A stretch of 64,000 nt of DNA. Source: Utricularia gibba. Lineage: Eukaryota; Streptophyta; Magnoliopsida; Lamiales; Lentibulariaceae. Each line of letters starts with the position of its first letter. Position 1 is the stretch's first letter. The DNA lies in assembly GCA_002189035.1 (NCBI GenBank), contig NEEC01000002.1:4177001-4241000 (forward strand), in the 5' to 3' direction. The translations under genes were made by a program, and so were the position numbers. The notes under the pieces were generated by a model. That model did not search any database, was not told where the DNA came from, and saw nothing but the letters and a program-made list of their open reading frames with translations. Below are positions 24,291 to 36,267 of this stretch, in pieces.

Positions 24291-24590
24291 AGTAATTGCA
24301 TCAAAGCCTAACAGTAAGTCCTGGGCCCAGGGTAATGACACTTGAATTGTTTGAATAGGCCATTAAGTATTAGTGCTTGAATGCAATTATAAGTTCGATA
24401 CATCAGAGAGACACACACCCATGTTCTGGTATCGAATGAGATATACGTATGATGAAGGTTGTTCATTGCATGGTGGTTGTTCATGGAAAGGCTCAATTAG
24501 TTCACCTGATTATTCTTACATCTTGGGGATCATGATATGTTGCTAGACATCACTCATGATCGATAATCGTGTTTTACAAGTAGCACACAA
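24290..24590 (+). repeat. Family-4 LTR-like fragment
   Basis: Direct copy of 29,941-30,215. Both contain CTAACAGT(A/G)AGTCCT(G/A)GGC, a GGGTAATGACACT block and TACATCTTGGG(G/T)ATCATGATATG. Only this part of the longer family is present here. Confidence 0.75.
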
Positions 24591-24699
24591 TAGCACACAT
24601 CCCTCAATGAATGTCTTTTTTCTTTTGACCAAGTCCGACTTGAGGTTCATCTCTTAATCTTATCCTATTTTTGAAAGGTCTACCGATATTTTTCCTTGC

Positions 24700-26560
24700 T
24701 GATGGTGATTCTAGAGAGGGTTTATCAACACGAGGCCAATATTCAAACAAACGTATGCCAATAATAAAACCCTATTAAGTAGCATGATAAGTTCTCCAAT
24801 GTAGTATTGATCTATCCACCTATAGGGATCCTCCCTGGAGGCCCATAGCGCACTAATAGCATGTATACAAGGGATTCCAGCAAGTTTCCATTTTTTACAT
24901 GAGCATGATTCCAATGCTCAATGAATGCAAACTTGCTCAAGAGTCATCCTTACAGTAACTTGTCAAATAAGTTCATCGCTAGGCTTTGGTTTATAATGAT
25001 TCACATTTTCAACAGAATTATCAAACAACTTACAAATATGAGGACAAATAGTTGTTGTCTATTTCTCTTCCATTTATTGGCAATTAGATAGCCTAACCAT
25101 CACAAGTTCTCAAATCAAGTCAAGTAGCTAAATAATTGGTTTGTCTCTCCCTTCGAAAATTAAAGAATTAAAACTTTCTCACACATTATTCGGTAGTGCA
25201 TCACATTTGATGTCCGTATTAAAGAACGCACGACACCAACATTTAGTTAGTTTGTCATCTAGCCACTTGTAAGCATCAGAGTCAAGAGCTTTCGATTCTT
25301 GCATTGTGATGTCAAAATTTTTCAGGAGTGGCTGCTCTAGTTGCTTTCCACAATGTTGTCTTCAATAAAGGTGAACTATATCCAGCATGCTTCATATTTG
25401 TATACAAATGTCTAACATAGAATTGATTTATAGCTTCAGGTAAAATAATATCAAAAGTTGGAAACAATCCCTTGTCTTTATTAGATACAAAACAATATTT
25501 GCATATATTTATCGCATCGATTTCCAAGTCACTCTGCAACAAAATTAGAAATCATAGCCAACTTTCTTCATTCTCCCTTTTTGCAACTGCTCATACAATG
25601 GGGAAAATATTATTATTTGGATCGAATCCTACACCCACAAGAACTTGTCCTAGAAATGAACCCTTTAAGAAACATCCATCGACACCAATAATAGGTCAAC
25701 ATGCTCTTAGAAAACCTTTCGAACATGCCTGAAAGAACAACTACACCCGCTGAAATTTTTTGCAAATTCCAAAACTTGGTAGAACATGAAATACACATTG
25801 TGTTTCTAGGTTGGATTTTTTAACCTCAGCTACATAATTATACAACTTCTTAAACTCATCAATGTGGTAACCATTGATGATTTTCATTGCCAATGCTTGT
25901 GCTCTATAAGCTCGCATCATGGAGATATAGACATTTCGTTTTTTTGAAATCATATCCTTGAAGAGCCATGATGTGAGTTTTCTATTTTACTGAAACTTCT
26001 TCAAATATGTTTTACCAAGCCATGTAGAAGTAATTTCCATATTTCGATGTTGATATCCACATTCATCATGATGTTTATCTTGAAATTCTCTCAATGTCAA
26101 TGAACCATTATTACGATACTTATTGATGTGAATCACCCATGGACAACATTCTTGTATACACTTTGCTTCTATATGCAAGGCTCACTTTTTGTAAACCTAA
26201 CATTCTTCCCTTGACGATAGCAATGTTGTTTAATAGCATCTCTTGCTTCATCTCTAGACTGAAACTTCATGCTCAAAATTAATTCAGGTATCTTCTTACA
26301 AGTTTTGGGATTGAAGAAAGAGCCCTTGTTAAATTTCGCTACATCTTTTGAGCAAGTCACGTCACTATCAATATCATCATCGCTTAAGATGCAACTAACA
26401 TCATTTGCATCATTTACAAACTCGGAATCTACAACATCCACACCAATGCTAACTAAATTGCTTGCTTTCTTTGAGCATTCATCATAATCAATGTCAATGT
26501 TGGCATCATCTTCTGTTTCATAATCTGAATCAATCAAACTATCAGAGCCAAACCCGGGCT
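24700..26560 (-). mobile_element. MuDR-type MULE transposase remnant
   Basis: Read on the minus strand from right to left: an acidic N-terminus (26,550-26,320); the MuDR N-terminal domain (LILSMKFQSRDEARDAIKQH, then CIQECCPWVIHINKYRNNGS, with LREFQDKHHDECGY); a helical segment (25,950-25,745); the catalytic core PIIGVDGCFLKGSFLGQVLV with RENEESWLWFL (25,720-25,560); NKDKGLFPTFDIILPEAINQ and FYVRHLYTNMKHAGY (25,500-25,370); and a SWIM zinc finger CSCKKWKLAGIPCIHAISAL (24,905-24,845). All standard modules are present in order, but stops and frameshifts separate them, so it cannot encode an active transposase. Confidence 0.85.
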
Positions 26561-26574
26561 CTTGCCAATGGTGA

Positions 26575-26835
26575 GATGAGATGGCACTCAGCGAGGATGC
26601 TAAGTGTCTAAGAGGGGGTGAATGTAAGGCTAAGGGCCAAGTGATGACTACCCATCCCACATTGGTTACGGACAGGGGAGGGGACGTCCTTAAATAGAGG
26701 TACCTTGCTAATTTTGCATGAGGCCTTTTCCCCAGAAGGGGAGAACGTAAAACTGTGAGGGTCGGATGCCCAAAGCAGACAATATCGTGCAAGGCGAGTG
26801 TGGGTTATGACATATGTCAAGGTCCAAATTCACAA
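26575..26835 (+). repeat. GC-rich TRIM/LTR-like repeat segment
   Basis: Contains CCCATCCCACATTGGTTACG, a TTAAATAGAGG TATA-like stretch, GCATGAGGCCTTTTCCCC and a CCCAAAGCAGACAATATCGT block. This order (CCCACAT, TATA-like, GCCTTTT, AAAGCGGACAATATCG) recalls short LTR repeats widespread in plants. It is much less AT-rich than its surroundings and lies next to the N-terminus of the 24.7-26.6 kb MULE. The family name is not established. Confidence 0.4.
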
Positions 26836-27344
26836 CTTATAAATTTAGACCTTGATGCCATGTTCTCAAAAAAGAACATAAGACTATATTATCATATTAA
26901 CTTAAACTGATAGGGAGATTGGATTAGTTTAGGTTACATCACATAGTAAGAGATGAAGCAAAAATGAAAGTAATTCACATAACAATTATACAACATAGTG
27001 GACAACATAATAGTTTAGCTAAAATGACTCCCTACACAAACTTAACGCTTCAAGAATTCACAAGACAACCTAGAAAGATAAGAACTAGTTTGGATGCGAG
27101 AGCTGTTCCGAACGACCAAGTTAGACCCACAACCAAGAGACTCCAAAATGACAGGCAATGAGATCCTTTTTCCAACAACGTGGATCACAACATCTAGTCC
27201 TACCTTTCCTGTTCATTACCTGGAATAATTAGCGGTCAAGGCACTGAATGCAATTCATTTAATCAATAAGACCATGTAGAGCAGGTATGCATCCATTCAA
27301 AATAAAGGTTCATCATAAAACAAGGATAAACAATAACATTTGAC
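26836..27344. other. AT-rich spacer
   Basis: No recognised feature. Confidence 0.4.
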
Positions 27345-27790
27345 ATATTATGAGTTCATTAACTATGTGACCATTTACGTGCATGGTTGCACCCCCTTGA
27401 TCTCAATAACTTTAGTACAACAACATAGACAAAGGATAAAGAGATGTCACATTAATCATACTTCATGAAACATAGCCAATCAGCACATAAAAGTCATGAA
27501 ACACACAGAAGCACAGATTTACATGTAGAACACAGCACATAAATTCAGAACCCATCATCTCGCTTAACTTTTTCCAAACTGGCTCCTTCCAAACTCAAAC
27601 CCTTTGTAAACGTCTATGCTATAAGTTTCAGGAATCTCGTCATTTTGAAACCGCTACACAGCTCTCAACAAACCATACTTCACAACGGTGCAAACTACTT
27701 TTTTGATATCCCTATAAGCAGATTCCCCACATTTTTTCTCCTTTCCAAAAATGCTTTTCCTTTTATCTATGCTCCTTTTATAATGTTAGC
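27345..27790 (+). repeat. Family-3 repeat, uninterrupted copy
   Basis: Same order of blocks as at 1,430-2,248 plus 3,121-3,330. The join falls near ACAGCTCTCAACAAACC at about 27,657-27,673, corresponding to the point where the other copy carries an LTR-A. Confidence 0.7.
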
Positions 27791-28674
27791 CATGCTTATC
27801 TGTTATTCCTCTAATCGAGACACATGCCACCCTAATCAAAACACATGACATTTTCTTAATTTGCATGAAGCACATGTCAACACCATATTAAAACACATGA
27901 TGCTCTCTGATTGGTCAGGCTGCATGTTTTATCTGTGTTTTCGCAAGCTAATTAAAACACATGTCAACGGTGAAGCCTTGATTGCACAAGTCCTGCGCGT
28001 GTGATAGTTTTACTATGTTTTTCGACATTTAAATTGAGGTTTGATTCTGTTTTTCGCAATGGTGTCTTTATCAATGTGCTCTTTATTATCACATAACCCG
28101 AAGGGAGTGTGAGAGAATCAAAGGATGGCCTCAAGTACCTAAGGAGAAGGGCTCAATTGGAAGTCGTTAGCAAGGCACATTCTGTCTAATCTGTCTACGA
28201 GGTGTGAGGTGTAGGGGTTAGATTTGGGTATGGGGAAAATACGAGTTATCACAAGAGGTAAAATGGCTCTAGTGGCATAGTTGATTCTATAATCCCACTA
28301 AACGAGGAACGGTGCTATAACGGTCACCGAGAAGCACTATTTTAGAATAACACCCCCGGAACTTGCACAAGTAGGTCAATCTTCAAGATTTACACACACA
28401 AGTTTGGGCGAGTTTTAAACAAGGTGAATTCTAGATCCAAAGCCAATTTTCTTATTGTTTTTAAAACCAAATCTTTCTTTTGTTTTTCGGTCTTTTTTCA
28501 GTCTTTGTTTGAAAAAAAATTCCAATAAAAATTTCATGTGGATACGATCTTATTTTATTACTTCGACGGTTTCTGTGCACTTGCAGAATCACCATCAATA
28601 CTCCAAAGTCAAATACAATTACATTAATCATCCATTTCAATAGGACTAACCGATTCATCCTATTCTTGGTTTTG
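27791..28674. other. Unassigned intergenic sequence
   Basis: Several ACACATG-rich stretches at 27,820-27,970; no coding domain seen. Confidence 0.4.
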
Positions 28675-29260
28675 GTTACTTAGGGCAGAAACTCTTGAGG
28701 CATGAGCGAGACCATAATATGCAAGTTTTCGCATCCTTTTTTGTTCTGAAATCATATTTGCAATATCTACATTTGAAAGTTCGTTTGTCAATGATGTCAT
28801 ATATAGTTAATTGAATTGCCACATCAATTCATTCCTTTTATCAATACTTATCTTCATTACCTTGATATCATCTCAGAATTCTTAATATACAACTTGTTTA
28901 GAATTTGATCCAACCACTTGTTTTTCCATGTGTTTACGCTTTGTTGCCTTTTTCCCAATTGGTCTTTCTTCTTGTGGAGTAGGTGATGTTTCAATGTTAT
29001 CAAGACCTAAATAAAAAGTAAAAATAAATAATAAGATCCAAAAAATAGAAAGTAAATATAAAAATCAAATGTGTTACAAACTTTCCATACTCATTTGATA
29101 GTGATCCCATGTTGTTTTGAGGTTTAGTTACTCTAGTAGCACTTGTCATTCTAGGAGTGTTGCAAAAAAAAACATCATAACTAACAACAAATAAAGCTTG
29201 TTCTTTAATTGATGGTAACTTAGCATTTCTTACTGACATCCATTTTCGCTCATTACGTAG
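28675..29260 (-). mobile_element. Probable Harbinger-associated Myb-like protein remnant
   Basis: Minus-strand frames give NERKWMSVRNAKLPS (like the LRHxxKW end of a Myb/SANT-like domain). Then come ETSPTPQEERPIGKKATKRK, DDIKVMKISIDKRNELMWQF and MISEQKRMRKLAYYGLA. The RPxGxKxAK motif followed by a charged helical region is typical of the NAM-associated C-terminal domain of accessory proteins linked to PIF/Harbinger transposons. Stops and frameshifts are present. Identification rests on pattern memory only. Confidence 0.45.
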
Positions 29261-29499
29261 AATCTATCAACATTTTATATTAGTGAAATATTTATTCATT
29301 TCAACTTGCACAACTCTAAAGCTTGTTGTTTAAAATCATATTCATTGAATCTGCTCCCTCCTCTTGCAACTGTTGGTGTATGTGTTCTACGAATAATCAA
29401 TTCATTGGCAAATCTTATCTTTTGATATTTACTTTGAATTTTGATCAAGTTTATATTACTAATAAAATCCTCTACTTGGTCTATATGCTGTAGAAATTA

Positions 29500-30860
29500 T
29501 GATGAGATCGTAATGTGACATTCTTCAAGGATTTATGTTCAAGTTAAAAATTCTCTACCTAAAGTATTTGTGAAATGAGGATATCTCAAATACGGATAAG
29601 TTGGTACACGTTGAGATCCCTAAATTGTATAAGCAATGGTTCTCACAATTTACGTAATGTGATTACTAGAACTATGTGTAGATGTCGATTGGAGAATTGA
29701 TTCACTGGATGACTTGTCTTCAAGATGCTACTATAGGAAGCTAACTAAATGTCAGTAGCAAGATCTCGAATATGACAGCCATGCAAGCTTAGACTTAAGA
29801 TCAATAAAGTTATCTTAATCTTAAGCTTACATTTTCGCTCATTATTAATGAGAGTCTAACCATGGCTTGCCTAGTATAGATGAAAAAGGATGTGACTTCT
29901 TAAGGTTGGAGATAGTTGATGTATCTTATTTCAACTAATTACATCAAAGCTTAACAGTGAGTCCTAGGCATAGGGTAATGACACTCGAAGTGTTTGAATA
30001 GGTTATGGAATGTCAGTACTTAAATACAATTATAAGTTCGAAACATCAAAAAGAGACGCACCCATGTTTTCGTATCAAATGAGATATAAGTATGATGAAA
30101 GATGTTCATTACATGGTGACTGGTCATAGAAAGCCTCAATCAATTCACTTGATTACTCTTACATCTTGGGTATCATGATATGCTGCTATACATCACTTAT
30201 TATCGATAATGATGGATTTATTTAATTAAAAATTAATTAATAAATTCATTATTGCGGCATTGATTTGAGAAGTCTATAGGGTCACACACAATAGTAAAAT
30301 CACTTATCGATATAAAATAGAATAACATAATTACATGAGATATAATCGGTAAAGTGGATAAATTAAATAGAGAGTTATTTTGAGATCAATATTGATTAAA
30401 TTCAAAATAAAAGATCTAATACACATAAGATTTGGAACATATATATATATATCCACACGAGAAGACGTTTACAGAGATTTGATTAGATATGTTACCAAAT
30501 ATCTATATAATGTAATCAGAAAGATTCGATCTGTAGAGATTCCTATATCTTCGTTCTCTCTGAGATTTATCTTCAAGGAGCGACTTTCTCTACTAGCATT
30601 TGAGGAGATCAAACATCATTCTATGGCCTTGAGAAGGTTATCGATGAAGTGCTTCATATATGGATACCATAGAGGTTGTATATTGTTGGCAGATGGTGAA
30701 CAACGGAGTGCACTCAAAGGTATTTTCAGAATCCATTTATCTAATGTATACTGTATTCCAAGATCTGTATTTGGGTTTTCTCGAAAATTTTTAAATTTCG
30801 CTGCATTTTTTATATGCAAAGTGTATGAGAAACTATCAGCAACAATATAATCAAAACAAC
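29500..30860 (+). repeat. Family-4 LTR-like repeat, long copy
   Basis: Contains the block shared with 24,290-24,590. The 3' half has features of an LTR transcribed region (TATATATATA at about 30,440, GA-rich stretch, then a tail with GTATTCCAAG and a TTTCTCGAAAA block). A 156-residue open frame at 30,380-30,850 has no recognisable domain and is probably incidental. It may be a retrotransposon LTR; no terminal dinucleotides or target duplication could be fixed. Confidence 0.5.
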
Positions 30861-31966
30861 CTAAAGACTTACTTATAGAATGGCTTAGATTTACTCATTT
30901 TCAGAAAATTGTATCTTGTGTACAAGCTTGAGTAGGTTTAGTTTGATGATAATACTTTTTGATTGTATCTTGATGATGTATTTTCTTCCACAAACTGTTC
31001 CCTTTTAGTAAAGTTCCATGTTTTGAATCCTTGCTTACGTTAAGACAAGCCGAAACAAGAATGAGCTTATCTTCTTCACACCACCTTGTAGAAACCAATC
31101 CTCTATTGGTCATTCTATAAAAAGAGAAAAGCTGGACTAATGAATAAAGTCAAAAGCCTATGAGTTTCTCAACAAAATCCAATCCTTTATCAAGCACTGA
31201 ATTGAATTTATTCCAGCAAGTTTCATTCAAACAATTAATGAGAAACCAACAAAGTCCTTCGAAAAGGAATTCAACCCCACCACAAGACACAATCAAACTT
31301 ATCTAAATATCAATAGCCCTTGATTACCCAGAACCCAGGTCAAATAAATTCATGTAAACCAATGATACTACTTCAAAAGCAAAAAAAAAAAACAAAAAGA
31401 AGAATATTGAGTCTTGGAGGATAGGTTTCAAGACTATGGGTTTGGACTTACAATATAGGTTTGAAAGAGCTAACTTCACAAGATAGGTTTGAAAAGTTAT
31501 TAACTAAGGTCCACGAACAACACTATGGGTTTGCACTTAAGACCTACGAACAAGATATAATTCAAACAGACTTGCATCGAAGAATCAAAGCATTGGTGCT
31601 AGTGGAATTGAGGAAGAAAAAAGTTGGCACCATCTTTTGACATCCACTTTAATGGATTTCCATTGGCGCCATTGAAAAAAAAATAAACCCACACAATGGT
31701 TTCTGAAAATCTAATAAACAAAATGTAAGTGCCACATAGACTTTCGTGGAAACTATTGGAGATGTTCTTAAGACATCTATATCCAAATATGATGGTGGTT
31801 TTGAAGAAGGGAATTCTAATGCTCTACAATACAGTTATTATTCATTCAATCATAAATAGTAAATGGGTGAATCTCCATGATGTGGTACTAAAGAAGACTG
31901 GAATGGTAGTAGTAATGACACTCAACAATCTCGTTCAATGGTCCATGTCCCACCATTGATATTTGT
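30861..31966. other. AT-rich intergenic
   Basis: Nothing recognised. It ends in the CTTAG target duplication of the next LTR. Confidence 0.4.
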
Positions 31967-31971
31967 CTTAG

Positions 31972-33360
31972 TGATAAACGGAAATTTCCTAATGTCGTTG
32001 CAAAAATAGAAATTTCGTTATCAAATAAATTTATAAGCCCTAATTTACACAAAATACAAATTTAGAAAACTTGTATAGTGGATATCGGGGTCGATCACGA
32101 AGAGCTTGTGCTTGCTAAGTGTTTTAGTAAATGCATGATTCGGAATAATAGTAGATCTTAGTCTAAGCATGGACTAGCAGTGGCAAGAAAGTTCAGTAAA
32201 TGGAATCAGGTTTCAATGCAAAAGGTAATAAATATTGGTTCTAACCCAGAATAACACGAAGATGCCTTAAGAATCTGTAGGTGGTGTCATGCTAAGGTGC
32301 CTAATTTAATTTACCATGTTCCTACACTTACAACTTCAAATAACCCAAGTCTACCCAGGTCATTTGTCATATTTTCGGCTAAGCTAAACCCCAATGTCAT
32401 CACCAACCTTACAATTAGGTCTACCCGCATGCAAAGTGTATAGAACTAGGTCTACCCGATTCTACTAGTTCTACCCCGGACTAACACCTATTGCTCCCGT
32501 CTTAATTTGTTGGTCTACCTCTAAATCAAGCATCTTAGTTGTGAAGCTACTTATTCCCCTCCTTAGGTCTACCCATGGTTTGATAGAAACAAGAGCTAAG
32601 AAACAAACATAAATTTCATTATTAACCCTAAGCACACACCACCATAATTCACATTAAGACATCCCTAAGGCTTTAGCGACTCATGCTTTGAAGGTAAAAC
32701 ATGATAACATTAATATAAAGCAACGAAAATGTCAAGAACATCGTGAAAGAGTTGGTTGCAGAAACTGAAAACATCAACAAACGAAAATAAAGCAGTAAGA
32801 GTTCTAGTTTCCGTCTGTTGTTGTTCCCTAGCCGGAACAGTAGCGCTGGACTAGGCTCTTATGTTGTTCTTGAGAATGAAGTTCTTCTTCTCCTCTCCTG
32901 GTTCAGTGCTCGTCCTGTTGGGGTTGGGGGAGAAACCCCCTCGTGTCAACCCGTCGTTCCCTTCCTTCTCCCCCCTCCAAAAATATCTTCACATCTTTTT
33001 TCCATTTTTCAAAATCAGTCTACTTTTCCTGACATCTGTACTGTTCTTGGCCTAAACCTGCAAATTGTGGACGGCTGAACAGTACATTATGTCTCCTTTT
33101 TTAATGCTGCCCATTCTTCCAAATATCTACATGCATGAAATTCATGTCTCCTCCCTGATTTTAGAACTTTGCTGTTGGACTAGACAAAATGTTAATAACA
33201 TGGGATGGGCTAAATCAAAGGATTTAGCCCATTAACATGTAAAATCACATTATGTCCTAAAATTTGGTAACAATACTAAAAACTATAAGATAAACACTCA
33301 AAACATGATTCAAAAGCATAATTTTCTTACTCTAATAATAGGAAAATTCGTGTGTTATCA
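31972..33360 (+). mobile_element. LTR-A solo LTR with perfect 5-bp target duplication
   Basis: 1,389 bp, begins TGATAAACGG and ends GTGTTATCA. CTTAG lies immediately before (31,967-31,971) and immediately after (33,361-33,365). No internal retrotransposon sequence, so it is a solo LTR left by recombination between two LTRs. It includes the GGTCTACC motif cluster (about 32,350-32,575) and is the best reference copy of the family in this window. Confidence 0.92.
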
Positions 33361-33365
33361 CTTAG

Positions 33366-34196
33366 TTTGGTTGTGATATCAAATAGTATGATCTATACTT
33401 CTCTTGTACAATATTATCCTTTGGACACCAAACCCTCATGATTAAATATTTTCTCCTTTCGAGAAATAAGTCTCATACAAGATTAGAAAGATTCCTCTAT
33501 TTTAAACATGTCCGCTAACCCTGTTCATAACCAATATAGGATACTATCACTATGCCCCTAGGAGAGCGAGGCAAAACGTTTAACAATACAACCACTCACT
33601 CTTGAGAGGCAACCATGATTTCATCATGACCATCTCTCTAGCGACTCTAGCCATCTTTCAAGCTATCTTTGCCCTCTTTAGTAGCACTCGAGAAATAGGT
33701 GGCTCAAAGATATTACAAATTGCCTAATTTGTACTATTGAAACTCCAATGATTGAATAGTGGAAGTCAGCTTGGCTTCATTGAGGGTCACCGATTGGCTT
33801 TTAGTTGATCCAATTTCCTTTTAACCTTCTATTCTTGTCACTTAGCAATTGCTAGTTTGGCTTGAGAATCCATCACCAATTACCTCAAGGTGAGGATGTC
33901 TCATTCTAACCTAGATTTCTCCTCATTTCTCTACATTTGTCACTGAGGTAATTACTTCTTGGGTATGCCCACATCATCATAATGGCATGTGTGGGCATTA
34001 AAATAGTTTGCACCCACCCACCTCTCTTTCATCGTAACTTTGAACTAGTTGTGAGCATAATCAAACATCTAAAAGACTTGACGATTCAACAAGAATTAAG
34101 GAGGAAAGTTGGTTAAATGGTATCACCCCTATTGAGATTGAGGAACAAAATTAAAAATAATTTTGACATTAAGTTAAACATTGAAGATTTTTTACG
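33366..34196. other. Intergenic spacer between two solo LTRs
   Basis: No domain or repeat recognised. Confidence 0.4.
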
Positions 34197-34201
34197 CCCA
34201 C

Positions 34202-35437
34202 TGATGGATGGGAAATTCCAAGGATGTTGCAGCCACAAAGGTTTTCCCTATCAAAAATATTTATAAAACCGTAAAAGCAATCTTCATCACATTCATGAGA
34301 AAATAATATAGTAGTAGCAAGTATAGGTCAATCTATAGGGAGCAAATGATTTTCAGTGGCAAGTTCTACGCGTATGCCGGATTAAATAGGGGGTTTTGTT
34401 TGGAAGTGGTTTATGCTCTACTAGAATTCATCAAATACATCTACTACTCTTAATCTCAAAGCATCAAATAGAATATGTAAATTGGCATCTCAAGAAATTA
34501 ATAGAGAAGATTGCATTTAATCCTAGAGTTAACCATGATGGAAATGTAAAAGATACTAACAAGAAATGTAAAATAAACAAGCAAAAATAAGTTTATCAAG
34601 TGCATAAATAAGTTTGTGCAGAAAATAAAAAGTTCATCAATTCTCCAAGTCAGTTCTTGAGCATGTGTCATTTTCTTCTTCCCAAACAAGCTGGTTCACA
34701 AGCTTTGTTGTGAGAGTTACTAGTTCTGCTACTATTCTGGACATTAGAGGTAATTCTAGTCTTACTCTGAAGACTACTTTCATCGTCTTCTTCTCGAACC
34801 GAAATGTCTTTATCTTTGATGGGTTCTGAATATTGGAGGTTGGTTCTAGTGTCACGCTAGAACTGCTCCTCCTCCAACTTCACTCAGAAAATATGAAAGT
34901 TCTCATCGGAAAATCTCCAAGGAGAGATTCCATGTTCGTCTTTGAAGCTTCCATCTAGAATTACTCTCCTTCTTTCTGATTTATTTTTTTCTTTTATACC
35001 TGCAATCAGATCATGCCAATCTATCACATATCATGACAATAGACTTGCCATCATCCTACTTCCTGACTATAGCTAACCTATAATTCTTCTTTTAGACTTC
35101 AACAGTTTTTTTTCTGACACTTACTCAAAAAATATCTTTTTTCTCATTAATTCAGCTTTCCACATAAATCTTCAATTTCAGATGTCTCTGTACTAAAAAA
35201 AACTTCGCATACTAGTGAAACCATTAATTCTCCCAAATGGACCAGGCATTCTTAGGCTTGTATGAGCAGTAAAGTCACCTCAGCTTTTGGATGAACATAA
35301 AAAATGGTTCAAAATATGTTTTTACCAAAAATAAATTTACTAATGCTAACTTTAGCCATTTTTCCTATTCTAATTCACTAATCTCCCATACTAACATTGA
35401 AAATAGCACAAACATGATCAAATTCAGCACACCATCA
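34202..35437 (+). mobile_element. LTR-B solo LTR
   Basis: 1,236 bp, begins TGATGGATGG and ends ACACCATCA, a matching terminal inverted hexamer. Flanks are CCCAC (34,197-34,201) and CCCGC (35,438-35,442), a target duplication with one transition. The body aligns with the copies at 21,446 and 58,172. Confidence 0.85.
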
Positions 35438-35442
35438 CCCGC

Positions 35443-35950
35443 ATTTCTAACATCTATCAACCTATGAGAAGTGTCTTCACCTACAGTTCTGGTCTAGGCT
35501 GAAGTTAAAAGAATAAATAATTAGCCTTGGTCCAACCGGGATAATGGATATACTAATAAAAAGAAGAGTACGATCATCATCAGTCTCACACTCGAGCATA
35601 TGCATGGGCTTGTGCTAGCTGCTCTTGTGTTGCGTTTGGGATGTGGATTCACAAATTGCTTTAATTGTTTTGTGGCCCATCGTCGTTTAGCCCAACTGCT
35701 CATCTCCTTTTGTCCAAACTTATCTTCTTCTCCTCGTAGGCACACACATCGAACAACATGATTCATTGTAGGTGCAATTTGATTTGTCAAGATTGAATAG
35801 TCAGAAATGAACACATAATATCCTAATCCTGCTTGGGTGCCCCCTTCAGTACTCTGCTCTGGTTTCTTGTTGCATAGAACGCATCAATCCAACCCTCACA
35901 GAAACTGATTCGTTTTGATCAATTCTCCTGAAGACTTCTGGTCATCGATC
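35443..35950. other. Unassigned spacer
   Basis: No feature supported; open frames here lack domains. Confidence 0.4.
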
Positions 35951-35954
35951 ACAT

Positions 35955-36267
35955 TTTCCAGCTGTTATCCATGTGGAGAATTAAAGCTTCCATTGCATCC
36001 CGCAAGACATGAAGCTTTGTTGATATTCGGTTGCTAGCAGAAAACTATTGTACAAGAGCATAGAGTGGTGTCTGCTGCATATCATATAATTGAGAGCAGT
36101 CAGCAGCTTGACCATACAATGAATGCTTCTCGAACGGCGCAAATTAACAATTTATCAACGAAGCTTCCATATGCAAGCAGCATCCTATGAGATACCTTCC
36201 AGTTCTTCAGTGCTTCAAGGATGGATGGGAACAACACATTTTTAACCCCTTCAACACCCTCTATGTT
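35955..36267 (-). pseudogene. Exon-like coding remnant, unidentified
   Basis: The minus strand from 36,267 reads NIEGVEGVKNVLFPSILEAL, then KNWKVSHRMLLAYGSFVDKLL; a shifted frame continues KHSLYGQAADCSQLYDMQQT, then LHVLRDAMEALILHMDNSWK. Composition and residue pattern look like real helical protein sequence, not TE sequence, but the frame changes once and stops follow. It may be one or two exons of a lost gene. I do not recognise the family. Confidence 0.3.

Noticed and set aside
30380-30850. 156-codon open frame on the plus strand
   Set aside because: No domain, AT-driven composition, lies inside an LTR-like repeat; most likely chance.
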